NCBI GenBank assembly: GCA_963971425.1
Contig: OZ020518.1
Span: 12,592,190-12,656,189 of the forward strand
DNA length: 64,000 bases
Origin: Bryoerythrophyllum caledonicum
Taxonomy: Eukaryota > Streptophyta > Bryopsida > Pottiales > Pottiaceae
Direction: 5' to 3'
Shown here: positions 49,501-60,857 of the stretch, piece after piece
How positions within the stretch are numbered: the first letter of the stretch is position 1
Layout of the letters: every line of letters starts with the position of its first letter
Program-made: the position numbers and the translations under genes
The notes under the pieces: generated by a model
Seen by the model: the letters and a program-made list of their open reading frames with translations, nothing else
The model's database searches: none
Told to the model about the DNA's origin: nothing

Positions 49501-52500
49501 ACAGGGTCCATGACCTCAAACCAACCTACCACCTTCAACACTTTCAGATTTGCAAAATGATCAATTTGCAATCCAAGAAACTTCTGCATTCCTCCCTCGG
49601 ATGTGAAGCACATTCTCTCCAGCTTCTCCCAACAATGTCCAGATGGTCTACTTTCTCCAAGTCCTTTGCATTCCCGATCATCATAAACGCATCTCCGATC
49701 TGCAAAATCCTCCACTTCGATTTCTGCTATACAAAACTCTCGCCACAAGTCGTGAATACCAACGTTTGTAGATCCATCACCCACACTCTCCAACGACTTC
49801 TTCTTCAAGTATTCCAACTGCACACATTGGCACCAATCAGATTTGACTGCGGAAATTTACTCAATCAACATCCTAAATAGTACTCAACACTCCTTCATTC
49901 TTATTCAAACAAACACATCAATGAAAGCAAATGTCTTCATTCAAATTCTCTGCTTTCATGACCAAACATATCATTCGAATTCTAGCCACTCAAGAGCATT
50001 TCGAGAAAGAGCAGATCTAAAACTCACCCGTTTCTTGATTGCATCAAGGTTCAGTTGGCCATGGATCGTGCCAAGCCACTCGAACAAATTCGGGCCTTCT
50101 GCTTTGTCGAAAGAATCATACCACAAGATAGATTTGGGCCTCACACACAGTGCAACATCCATGAACAACATTTGATCTCCAAGTGACAATGTGTCGTAAC
50201 TTATCCTCAAAATTGAGAATATTTGCTTCCTTGCCTCTAAAACCTCATCAGACTTCTCGCGCTTTGATACTTTTGCCTCCCATTGTTTCGGATCAAAACC
50301 ATGACAACCCACCTCGTCACTCAAAACATTCCCCAACACCTTGAGTGCAAGAGGGTGGTAATGATCATTGATACCATCACCTCTTTTGAAACGACAAACC
50401 TCCACACATCGATCAATCATTCTATCATCCAATTCGATCTTTCTTCCAACAGTGGATGCAACACACCTTTTAAATAAGTTTCTTGCTTCAAGTTCCTCCA
50501 ACTCCGGCATTCCTAAACAATCATCTTCATGTATGTTTAACGCCTTCAGTTGATCTACGGAACGTGATGTTACCTCCACTACACTTCCACCAACAAAAGA
50601 ATGTATGGCTTCAAGATATGTTCTTGCTTCACTTGATGATTCTTCATCCACATTGTCTATAGCCAAAAATATAGGTTGTCCCACAATACACCTCTTCAGC
50701 TGGTCTAGGCACTACAAGTTCAACAAAGCATCATTAGTTGATGTATCAATACATCGTGAATACATCTAATCATGAAAATCACAAAACTCTGAAATAATAA
50801 TCTATAAATATTAGTTGCTCATTATAAATAGAGAGAATCAACAACTCAAGAATGCATGATGTCATGCCATACTCATTGTCATACCTCGTATATGTCCATC
50901 TTGTCCAGTAGATCTTGCCTCGTATTTGTAAGAGTCCTCAACAGCTTTTGAAATAACTCCAACTTGCTTTTACTTTTCAACTCAATGTGGCATACTTTAC
51001 TGTGAAACTCCTTGTAGAATTTGTTGAGAAGGACCTTGCAAATGGTTGTTTTGCCAATACCACCAATTCCATACAATCCCACAACCCGAACTCCAGCAAC
51101 TGATTCTTGAGGATTTGATTCAATTTTATCCAATATAACCTTCAAAACAACATACATAAACAATAATTTGTCATATACAAACCTAACATTTTTTTTATAT
51201 CCAACATGTCAAAAAAGTCAACATTATAAGATCTTACAAAAGTATTATTCACCAACTCCTCAACAACAATTTTAAAAACTTGCTTCTATGATTGTATCAT
51301 CCTATAAGTTATTGAAGTTTGTGGCCATTCATACCTTGCACAACCGGTCCTTTCCTTCAACATCCGAGTCGTCAGGTCGTGATTCCGGAAGAACCAAATT
51401 ACAAACTGCTTCAACAACTTCAAATCGCAGTTGCACTTCTTCCCTGGGATTCCTCAAAACAAGACCAGTTGTTGAACCAAAAATCTTCAAAGCTTTCACC
51501 CACTTATCAATGTTGATTGATAAGTCTCTTTTTGCCCACTCTTCCCATTTCAAAATCCATCCTCTTTGAGTCTCTTCGTCACGACACGTCTCACGTGAGA
51601 TGTTATAGAATATAGGCACAATATCCATGCCAGACTTCAATTCCTCTGATACTCTCACCATTTCCACAAGCTCCAACATTGGCCATTTTGAATGTGTGAA
51701 AAATTTCTTGGATAAAACCACCACTCCAACCTCACATTGTTGAATAGCAGAGAACAAGAGGTTTGGAAACTTTTTACCAACAGGTAAACTATCCCGACGT
51801 TTATCGAAGAAGGGATATCTATCTGTACGCTCCAAATCGATACACAACTGCTCCACAAAGCTCTTTTGGAACCCGCTGTGACTGAGAAATATTTTGTGCT
51901 TTGGCTGCAGATAGCCCCTACGAACATGTATGAAAAAGCTTTAGCACTTCGCACTTCCATTTCACATCCATATTCATATTTTCACAAGCACAAGAACAGA
52001 TTGATGTAGAAAGAAACCACACTTTGAATACCAAGGAATGCTCAAGCATCATTCGTCACAGCAACTATTTGACAAATTATACCACAAACCTGATTCTTGC
52101 ATTGCCATCCTCCACACCTCTTTCATGCTGCAACCGAGGATCAACACTAGCTGTACCACATTCCTCAGGCACGTCATCCTTAAATTCCATGTCAACTCCA
52201 CCTCCGGCTCCAATTGCTTCTGCATCTTCATCACCATTTGTTGAGGTGATAGCAAGATCAAGCTTACGCTTCTTGCTACTAGCTTGTATCAAAGACTCTT
52301 CTTGTTGGCTGGGTACATTCGACGGACCAGCAAGCTGTTCTCTAGCTGGAACTACTACCTTCTCAAGCCAGCTTCTATGGCATCCACAACCTGCGCAGAA
52401 TCTGGAATTGAGATCACGTGGACAAAACTCCTGACAACCATCTTCATATGAGGATCCCTCGTCATCGTCACGTTTCTTCAAACACCTGCCGGGTCCTACA

Positions 52501-52655
52501 TTCAGATGTCGAGGTTCATGGAAGGACATGTGATGCGTACAGCAATCGCACAACGACTCGTCTGCTTCTGAGGGATCCCACTCCTGGCACCTGCACACTT
52601 CGCCCGCTTCATTGTGCTTACATTTCGCACGATCAGATGAGGTCGGGGAAGCCAT
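46596..52655 (-). CDS. TIR-NBS-LRR immune receptor with N-terminal ZF-HD-like cysteine modules
   Basis: Five exons, all introns phase 0: 52655-52083, 51904-51335, 51139-50885, 50711-50028, 49817-46596; 1767 residues. Exon 1 (1-191) has two Cys modules (CRCQEWDPS...CDCCTHHMSFH at 21-46; CQEFCPRD...CAGCGCHRSW at 74-96) and a KKRKLD nuclear signal at 128-133. Exon 2 (192-381) is the TIR: KHKIFLSHSG, BB-loop SLPVGKKF, SKWPMLELVEM with Glu about 269. Exon 3 has the P-loop GLYGIGGIGKTT (Lys 411). Exon 4 has kinase-2 FLAIDNVD (481-488), VVEVTSRSVDQL and HPLALKVLG (585-593). Exon 5 has an MHD-like GIHDLW (about 714-719), then LRRs. Family knowledge: an ATP/ADP-switched intracellular receptor whose TIRs cleave NAD+. 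No truncation is visible. Confidence 0.93.
46800..49025 (-). repeat. 135-bp coding modules in the TNL LRR exon
   Basis: About 14 head-to-tail modules of 45 codons (two LRRs each), recognisable by LACLTSKESLNCLKRL followed by SLGALDLTPFPQ. DNA identity between neighbours is very high, including third positions, and the period (for example 47,609 to 47,744) is 135 bp. One diverged pair (EELDLRGCKRLEALPDLCNF) interrupts the series near 47,100. The multiple-of-three period also keeps other frames open across the array. Confidence 0.9.
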
Positions 52656-53088
52656 CCAGTATCAAAACGACTGATTCCCATAAGAAGAGCACAAACAGCA
52701 GCTTCATCCGAATGAAGTTGATGAGCCAGATTCTAACCCAAAGGTTGATATCATGGCTGCAAGGGATAGAGTTCCAGGATCAGAGTCAAACAATGGGAGG
52801 AGATCTGTAAAAATTCGGGGAGAACGATGAGCTAGACTCGAACACACCCCTCTGCAACAGGGATGTTGTAGCAGTCCGCACAAGACACGCTACAAATGCT
52901 TCAACACAGGAGATGCCCCAAGCACAGACCTAATTATCTGCATCCTGCGATCTTGGAGCGACAAAAAGTGTGTAGGTAGACACTCAGACACACCGCACTT
53001 TAACATTCCACTCTCAACGGTACTGTCTCCACAACCCCCAATGCCTAACGCATCATGATTCTTTCACTAGGAGGGTTGCAGACGAGAG
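52656..53088. other. TNL 5' flank
   Basis: Leader and proximal promoter of the TNL on the minus strand. No further coding exon is supported. Confidence 0.45.
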
Positions 53089-54052
53089 CAACACCATTTC
53101 ACCACCGGAGATTCACGTAGGGTTTCTACAACCGCAGACCCTGGTCAATTTCCCCAAACTTATCCAATCCACTTTGCCATCTCCAGCGAAACTCCCGACG
53201 ATGATCTAAACGACTCTAAAACCACTGCACCGACCGGCGTTGACGGTGATGGAGGGTTATGGAAGAAACGCGGGTTTGATATTCATCGAAACGAAAAGAG
53301 TGCGTAGGAATGACACCGAAGGTAGGCCCAGGAACTAAGCAGTGAAGCAAACCTCGAAGACCCTAGAAGGATTAGTCTGGCAGGATCGGAATGTCTGCAA
53401 GGTGTGAGAGTAACACCAGTTCACCAACGGAGACTCACTTAGGGTTTCTACAACCCCAGACCCTAGTCAATTTCCCCAAACTTGTCAACCCACTTTGCCA
53501 TCTCCAGCGAAACCCCCGACGATGATCTAAACGACTCTAAAACCACTGCACCGACCACCGATGACGGCGATGGAGGATTATGGAAGAAACGCGGGTTTGA
53601 TACTCATCGAAACGAAAAGAGTGTGTAGGAATGACACCGAAGGTAGGCCCAGGAACTAAGCAGTGAAGCAAACCTCGAAGACCCTAGAAGGATCAGTCTG
53701 GCAGGATCGGAATGTCTGCAAGGTGTGAGAGTAACACCAGTTCACCAACGGAGACTCACTTAGGGTTTCTACAACCCCAGACCCTAGTCAATTTCCCCAA
53801 ACTTGTCAACCCACTTTGCCATCTCCAGCGAAACCCCCGACGATGATCTAAACGACTCTAAAACCACTGCACCGACCACCGATGACGGCGATGGAGGATT
53901 ATGGAAGAAACGCGGGTTTGATACTCATCGAAACGAAAAGAGTGTGTAGGAATGACACCGAAGGTAGGCCCAGGAACTAAGCAGTGAAGCAAACCTCGAA
54001 GACCCTAGAAGGATCAGTCTGGCAGGATCGGAATGTCTGCAAGGTGTGAGAG
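53089..54052. repeat. 321-bp tandem triplication upstream of the TNL
   Basis: Three copies: 53,089-53,410, 53,411-53,731 and 53,732-54,052. Copies 2 and 3 are almost identical; copy 1 (nearest the TNL) is more diverged. Each has ACTTAGGGTTTCTACAACC-like, CATCTCCAGCGAAAC and CCGAAGGTAGGCCCAGGAAC words. Non-coding. It lies 0.4-1.4 kb upstream of the TNL start, where it would be promoter or transcribed leader. Confidence 0.88.
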
Positions 54053-54156
54053 ACGAGAAAGGAGAAGTGACAAGGAGATGAGGATCACGACAGAAGTGAA
54101 AGGAACGAGCCGGAACAGCAGCCTTTACAAATGACGAGTCGATGGTGGTACGAACT

Positions 54157-54316
54157 CGTCAACGGTAGACCATGAGTGTGCAAGGGACATGTGTTGCTGC
54201 GACTCCGACGAACTTGTCGGCAATGCAGACAAATCATGGCTTGTCTGCAAATGAATCACGTCGGGAAAAACGAGGATCTGTACCAACTTCTGCTACTCAC
54301 TCTTTCCTACCAGTTC
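54157..54316 (+). repeat. Inverted flank repeat of the TIR/TNL locus, right copy
   Basis: Matches the reverse complement of 44,885-45,050, including the last TIR-only codons (ACGGTAGA) and the 3' flank down to CTACCAG.TGCTCAC-like sequence. It is a relic of a TIR gene 3' end in the plus orientation. Confidence 0.8.
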
Positions 54317-54390
54317 CTCACGAGTACGAGTAATATTTTATAGTAATGAATATCTGAAGGTTGCTGAGCATGGTAACGATAATGATCACC

Positions 54391-55027
54391 TTATCCTGTA
54401 AGGCCCAAGACATCTTCATACTAAGAACACTTCAAAACTGCTCGATCTTGTGGAGTAAGTAAGGAGAGAAACAAAAACTTCTTTTTCTACTTTCTAACGG
54501 TAGGATCTCAATTGAGGCTCACTAGGTAACGTCCTCACAAAATCTCATAAACTTTGATCGCACAGATTCAAAAATTATAGTGTTTGAAGAAGAGAGAACC
54601 GTTCATTTTCTTCCTTGCGTTGAGTGGATTAGCAGACTTTGACATCATTTGGTGTCAAATTTTTGCACTACACAAGGTCTGAATTTATCACCACTATGTT
54701 CATCATGATGTTAGTTCCTTGTACACCAATTTCTAGAGGTAGAGAAGGGGTGTAGCTTATTCAAAACAATTGTGCAAGTAGTGGAGGTTCAAAAATTGCC
54801 AAATCACGTTTTATTATTTTGTGAACTAAATATGTTATAGGGTGAGAATCCAAACGGTCAATTGGAGGGTCCACACCATATCTTGTAGTGGAAAAAATTA
54901 AATGTAAATTATATCAAGATCTCTAAGTTTTATGTCAAATAGAGGAAGTATTTTGGTACCTTGCCCGACAATGTGTGACAATGCCTAAAATTGTTTGAAT
55001 TGGGTTAATGTGCTATTTTTCACTTAT
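54391..55027 (+). repeat. TTAA-ended MITE family, truncated copy B
   Basis: The left end is a degenerate terminus (TTATCCTGTAAGGCCCAAGA). The body follows copy A in the same orientation (GGTACCTTGCCCGACAATG is shared) up to about 55,027, where it changes to unrelated sequence. Confidence 0.75.
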
Positions 55028-56091
55028 GGATCAGCACAAGAAATCGTCAGCTCACGCCAACCCCTGTCTACCACCAATTCAGCACTCTATCAGGTAAACT
55101 TTTACGCCATACCCCTACTCTCACTAACCCTATTTCCAGCTACAAACGCAGATAAATCAAACCCTGAAGAACACAGCAAAGTGCAACACGACGAACTCCA
55201 TCACCCAAATAAAGTCAGCCAAAATTACCATCTCCAGGGTCAAATTGCGTCTCGAGCCACCATGACCTCCGACATCAAACAGCCAATCGCCGCAAGCAGC
55301 GTCTCCAACTGCGATCAGAATAGAGTCAAGAACAAAGCTGACCCAAGATGCTCCATCGAATCCCGCAGCGTCCTACGCACACAAGCAACCCCAAGACCCA
55401 CGCAAGCCAGCTCAGGATCTGTCCACGCAAGATCTGTGACTGCCGCAACCAGATTCACGCCAGCCTCCTCCAGATTCGGCGAACGGCATCTACGGGGATC
55501 CGCTTGGCTTGCTCGCCTGCCGCTTGACACCCCCACACCCATCCTTCACTATAAACTTCAACAACAACCAAAAACCCCATCATGCTTTCGCTTATTTCTT
55601 ACACACACACTAGCTTTCCCTCACATCCTGTTACACACCAACCTTAGTGCGAGAGTGAAGGAGAGAGCACGCAGTGGCGTGCTAGTGGAGCACATAATCT
55701 GGAGACCGCTCCCTGTAGATGTAGTTTCTTCTCTCTAACAGCATCTCCCACTAATACCCATTCTCACCAGAAACGTAGAAGTGATAGGCAGCCCTTGCAC
55801 AAACAACGAAGTACACCAACCTCTATTAGTAGCTCTACTCACCTACGAGAAACCATAGTCTGAACAACTCCACATTACAGACGCAGTAGACGTTGCACCT
55901 AGGATTACTGCTTACCAATACAACCCACACTACAGTTTACAGCTAGAGTAACCCAAATCAACCACAGTCTCACCAGTGCCAAACAAACCCTAGAAGTGAG
56001 GAACCCAGCAAACACGCAGCCGCTGGAGCGCTCCACGGCGGTGCAAATTGGGGGAGACAGCAAGTATCGATACAGAAACGGCACCAACGGC
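55028..56091 (+). other. Probable 5' part of the LINE-like element
   Basis: Non-repetitive DNA up to the CACTA insertion point. Joining the flanks across the CACTA target duplication (GGC) makes this the upstream sequence of the ORF1-bearing element at 60,039 onward. The 247-codon plus frame at 54,995-55,738 overlaps the MITE edge and has no recognisable domain, so I do not call it a gene. Confidence 0.4.
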
Positions 56092-56825
56092 CACTACGGG
56101 AAATCGAGGCATCAATGACTAGCGATTTTAGTCATTGTTGAGTCATAGATGACCTGTATTACTAGGGAATGACTAAGAAAATTTTTGTTCGGGCATAGTA
56201 ATAGTTTTGAGTAATAGATTTCTGTAGTCATTCTTTTTGCCACGTGGACTTCTCATCCATCTGCCTATGTGGTCCATCATCCCCGAACATTGATGAGTTG
56301 GCTACTGACGTGGATTTGAGTGTGACATGGAATTTATGGTGAATGATGATGTGGATTTATGTGTGACGTGGAATTAAACGTGGCAGTTGACATGGACAAT
56401 GACGTGGACAATGATGTGGACAATGATAGTTTTTTTGTGAACTGCCTAGTTATTGTTTAGTCATTGTCTAGTGTTAGTTTAGTAATTCCTTAATTATTCT
56501 GGTAGTGTAAATTTACCCATAATAGATATGCATGTACTATTTTTAGTTTTGGTCTAGTTATTATTTGGTTACTGTGTGGTTTGAATGCAGTCATTCTATA
56601 GTTATTTGGTAGTTTTTTTGTATATTGTCAAATTATTGTTTAGTCATTATGCAGTTTAGGTTGAGTCATTATGCAGTGTTAGTTTAGTAATTTCTTAGTT
56701 AATGTGGTAGTAATAAATTGCCTATAGGCTATAATAAGATTGCAAGCACTAATTCTACTTCTACTCTAGTCATTATTCAGTTGTCAGTAAGAAACCACAG
56801 AAAAAAGTGCACACACAAAGATTTA

Positions 56826-57250
56826 ATCGTCTCCTTCGAATATCATAGCTGTAAAGAAAACATCGTCAACATGTCCTTGATTGAACTCAGCTACTGTGGT
56901 TTGTTGTTGTCCCCGAGTGGTGGCTATCCCAGCATTTTCTCCACAAATGGACCGTGCCTGGAGAAACTCGGAGAGACATTTTTAGTGGTTCACTAAGTTT
57001 GCAATAACTCTGGCAGCCGTTCTCCTCTCCACAAATATGATACACTTCACGTCCTTTTGTAATCTGTGAACAACGCCAATATACTTATCAGACGAAGCAA
57101 ACAAAGGTCAAAATGCAAGAGCAACATTAAATAACAGAAAATGATGTCTCACCTTTTCCGGAAAAGAATCACTATCAACTGATAGACCTTTGGAGTCAAC
57201 CTCTGTCGACTGCGCCTTGAAGTTCTTGTGCCGAGGAAGCCGTATTCCAG
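56826..57250 (-). pseudogene. Captured DICER-LIKE gene fragment (helicase C region)
   Basis: The minus-strand exon 57250-57153 reads RLTPKVYQLIVILFRK and ends at GAAAAG|GTGAGA. The next exon starts at 57,063 after TTCACAG and joins in phase 2 to give LQKDVKCIIFVERRTAARVI, ANLVNH, one stop, then KCLSEFLQARSICGENAGIA and QQQTTVAEFNQGHVDDVFFT (to about 56,830). This follows the Dicer pattern TPKVxxLIxIL, CIIFVER, then a QMQxTIxxFRxGxxxLLVAT-like segment. A possible earlier exon (57,480-57,350) gives YTFNVDSRLNDFEGLGDAAH. Family knowledge: plant DCLs cut double-stranded RNA into small RNAs. The piece cannot make a functional Dicer, but transcripts could be sources of small RNA against the parent gene. 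Confidence 0.8.
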
Positions 57251-57534
57251 CTTGAGAAAAATTAAGACGCTACCTGGATAAATTTCAACAAAATTAAGAT
57301 ATGATGCATAAAATTATATCAAGAGAGACAGACAAACCTTCGGGTACAGTTTATTGCAAAGCATGCAAAGAGTCCTTCAGCAATGAGTCTCTGTTGCGTT
57401 TCAACCAATGTGCAGCATCTCCAAGCCCCTCAAAGTCATTCAATCTTGAATCCACGTTGAATGTATATTCAACAACCTGCACATTCACCACGCAATCACC
57501 ACGCAATTACCACGCAACAAAACCAAGATATGAC

Positions 57535-57745
57535 TATCCGATCACCACACAGTAACTAGACAATCACCACGCAATCACAACACAATTACAACACAAGCAC
57601 TACACAATCACTACATAATCGATTTACAATCACCACACAATCACTACACAATCACTACACAATTACTACACAATCACTACACAATCACTACACAATTACT
57701 ACACAATCACTACACAATCACTACACAATCACTACACAATCACTA
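57535..57745. repeat. 11-bp minisatellite inside the CACTA element
   Basis: About 15 units of ACAATCACTAC with variants (ACAATTACTAC, GCAATCACCAC). It resembles amplified subterminal motifs. Confidence 0.85.
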
Positions 57746-58635
57746 GGGCAGACAGATACGGTTCTTCAAGAGCAGTTTGGCTATTCATAAACTAGGTAGA
57801 GTTTCTGGCAACTCACCTTCCATCTTCGAAAATTCCATCACCAATAACCAAATTATTTCTACCAAATTACAATCGCTATTTCCCCTCAACATCAATGCAA
57901 CGAAGATGCGCATGAGATACAAACTTACTTGTTAACTGATTCAAAGCTGATCTTCCACTGCGGTTCAACTTCTTGCCTGCCGCCAGCTCTTGCAACGGCT
58001 TCTCCCACGCCGCCGCAAAAGCTCTCACCGCGCCCTCACCTCCGCCTCCCCTCCCGCTCGTCCGCAATGCACCTCCGAAACCCACTTCTTCGAGATTCAC
58101 TGCTTCGAGATTTTGAGAGAGAACTATCTCAAACCCTATCTCATTACTGCCTTTGATTGTCTCCAAACTGAGGTGCTTCGGAAGCCCACAGATCGTTCCA
58201 ATACCAACCCACACAACCCTCACAGACCTTGCTTGAATCAAGGCAGACACACGCATACACGACCTCACAAAACCCACGCCCTCAGAGAAGCTTCGCCACC
58301 AACAACCACACGCATACAACGGCGGGCGCGAAGAGACAGAAAACTAGTGAAGGCTACAACGTCCACGGTTGATGCGATGGCAGATCGTGCAGGCAAGAGA
58401 AGCAACAACAGCAAGCAAGAGAAGCGACAACACCTTCCTCGTCACCGGCTACACATTGCCGCCGTGAGCTTGGTGGCCGAGCGGCGCTGGACCAACGCAA
58501 GTCCCCCTCGCAAACGCACACTCTAGAAGCGTGCTGGAAAATGCAACGAGCTTGATGGCTGAGTAGTGCAATCCGCAGCCTCCAGGAGCTTTTGAGAAGA
58601 AGAAAACCCTGGTGGACAAGGTGGCGACTAAGTAG

Positions 58636-59252
58636 TGGTAGTAATTTTAATGTAAAAAAATCAGCCTAACAAAATTGCTCATAACTTTTGCATCACGACG
58701 AATTAGAAGATTTACCATATACCGATGGAATCTCCTTAAAAAAACACATAAGTTGGTCACCTCACTCGACAGAATTGGTGCAAAATTGATAAAGATATGC
58801 CTCCTCAAACTTTCAACCAAAACTCAAGAAATCTGCCCAAAAATATTCGCTATAACTTTTTATTTTAGACGAATTTGAAGATGGGTAAGGTGCCATTGGA
58901 AGTGTCTTTTCAAATCAGTTTAGATAGGCACCAGAAACTCTCAAATTGGACAAAAATTGCCCCCGAAATCATCATTTGAAAATTCAACCTTGAAAAAATC
59001 AGCCCAACATGGAAGGTTTGCTTTTGACATGTGGCGAGATTTGGGTGACTTGCAATGAAATGTGGCATATGATATTGTTACATAACCAACACTAAATGTC
59101 AATATGTTAAAATGTAATAACGGCAAAAGCTACAGAAATTGACAATTAGTGTTTAAATTGACATTTAATGTTGTTACATTAGTACGGTAATTGACATTTA
59201 GAGTTTAAGTTCGTAAATAGTGTTGCGAACACTAATGAACATCATTAGTGTA
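58636..59252. mobile_element. 617-bp insertion with a 15-bp direct repeat
   Basis: GTGGCGACTAAGTAG occurs at 58,621-58,635 and again at 59,253-59,267, exactly bracketing a 617-bp AT-rich block inside the CACTA element. The length fits a target-primed (SINE/LINE-like) or unusual MULE insertion. No inverted ends and no clear A-tail were found; the right edge carries CATTAGTGTAGTG. Confidence 0.55.
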
Positions 59253-59270
59253 GTGGCGACTAAGTAGATA

Positions 59271-59670
59271 TCCATCTACGTCAGCAACTTTCTAAAAAGT
59301 ATCCTCAAGTTAGTTATAAAATATATTACTTCACCAAGTAATATTTTAGTGATGGAGTGATTTGTGCCGAATGTATTACTAAGGAATTACTGGAATATAA
59401 TCCAAGTCATCACCTATTTGCCACATCAGCAATGTCCAACAAAAGTAGACATCCATCTACGTCAGCAACTTTCTAAAAAGTATTCCCAAATTATTTTTTA
59501 ATTATAAAATATATCACTACACCAAGTAATATTTTAGTGACACAGTGATTTGTGCCGAATGTATTACTAAGGAATTACTGGAATACAATCCAAGTCATCA
59601 CCTATTTGCCACATCAGCAATGTCCAACAGAAGTAGACATCCATCTACTTCAGCAATTTTCTAAAAATAT
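59271..59670. repeat. Tandem repeats of about 181-188 bp in the CACTA right arm
   Basis: Units start TCCATCTACGTCAGCAACTT at 59,271, 59,452 and (variant) 59,640; the third is partial and diverged. Each has AAGTAATATTTTAGTGA and GTATTACTAAGGAATTACTG words. Confidence 0.8.
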
Positions 59671-60857
59671 CCATGAGTTTTTTTTGAGTTCTAACATATA
59701 TTACTGTAGCTAGTTATTTTCTAGTGAGAGAGTAATTCTTTTCAAACGTATCACTAATGAATCACTAAGGCACAACCCTAGTCAGTCACCTTCTTGCCAC
59801 GTCAACACTACCAGATGAAGCATGGATGAAAACACAGGGATGACGATATGAACGATGTTGGCCGTCACATGGTTCTCATCACCTCTCTGCCCGCGAAAAC
59901 TTAAATTACTGTAAAATTACTAGGGCAGCTAACTAGCTAGATCCGGGCAGCGTCTGTTGATCCTGAGTAATTTTGTAGTAATTGTTTTCTGGCTAGTCAT
60001 TTGTGCTGTAGTCATTTATAGGCCGATTTCCCGTAGTGGGCGCGCCCTGCATCGGGCGAATTCTCGCACAACTGAAGGAACTAAACGTAAGACGGCCGTT
60101 GTCATCGTTGCCCAGATCAGACACGAAGACAGAAGGCCTAGGCTACCCGCTGACAGGACGACGAAGACGACTGCGGTGGATCCCTACCCAAAGTCAGTTC
60201 AAATCAAGCCGAAGTCCTGTGCCAACATGTCCCACACCACACATCACATCCAGGCAGTACGGCCAGCACAGAATATCAACCTCGTCAGGTACTTCTTCTC
60301 TCTACACCTCTCCATTTTATTTTCGAATCAACATAGCTTATTTTGTAAGCCTTCATATGTTACTCTATTGCTTAAAAATCAAAAGAATTGTTTTTTGGGA
60401 AGGTGACCATTTCTTTGGCACCATCCACAAGTGTGTATGCATGTGTTGCTTTAACAATAAACGTCAATATCTAGATCTAATTGTTAAATTTTGCACCTAT
60501 AGGCTAGACATATATAAAATTACTCTTTCATTGCTCTCTTCCTTAAATAATCTTAAATCCATTTCACAAAATAGTGACCATTCTAGTGATATCTTTAATA
60601 AGTATGTATGGTTATATTTTCTTGAAAGACATATTAAAAATCATCAAATTTGTCTATATTTTTTATATTTTATTTGTATGTGTTTAAAGCCAAATAGTAA
60701 TGACCAATTCATTAAGATCTTCTCCTTGAAAATCTTAAACCCAAGAGGCCCACAAAATAAGTTGTGGGAAGGGAAAGATATCAAGGTTAAGAGAAGAAAA
60801 ACGATATACATCCTCTTAGCCAAATGTCATAACATCATTCTTATTTGTTATTGCAGA

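Larger units (their letters stand above)
56092..60038. mobile_element. CACTA (En/Spm-like) element carrying a gene fragment
   Basis: The left end CACTACGGGAAATCG and the right end CGATTTCCCGTAGTG are perfect 15-bp inverted repeats, flanked by GGC on both sides (56,089-56,091 and 60,039-60,041), the 3-bp target duplication of CACTA elements. Both subterminal zones carry many TAGTCATT/AATGACTA words, the usual transposase-binding arrays. No transposase is present; the interior holds a DICER-LIKE fragment, minisatellites and a secondary insertion. It is therefore a non-autonomous, gene-capturing member of 3.95 kb. Confidence 0.92.

Noticed and set aside
54995-55738. A 247-codon plus-strand frame
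   Set aside because: It starts inside the truncated MITE and crosses its edge; the translation is low-complexity. I also considered a retrotransposon LTR around 55,550 (TATAAA and a C-rich start) but found no matching second copy.
57535-57745. CRISPR-like look of regularly spaced short repeats
   Set aside because: Units are contiguous 11-mers without unique spacers, inside a CACTA element in a eukaryote.
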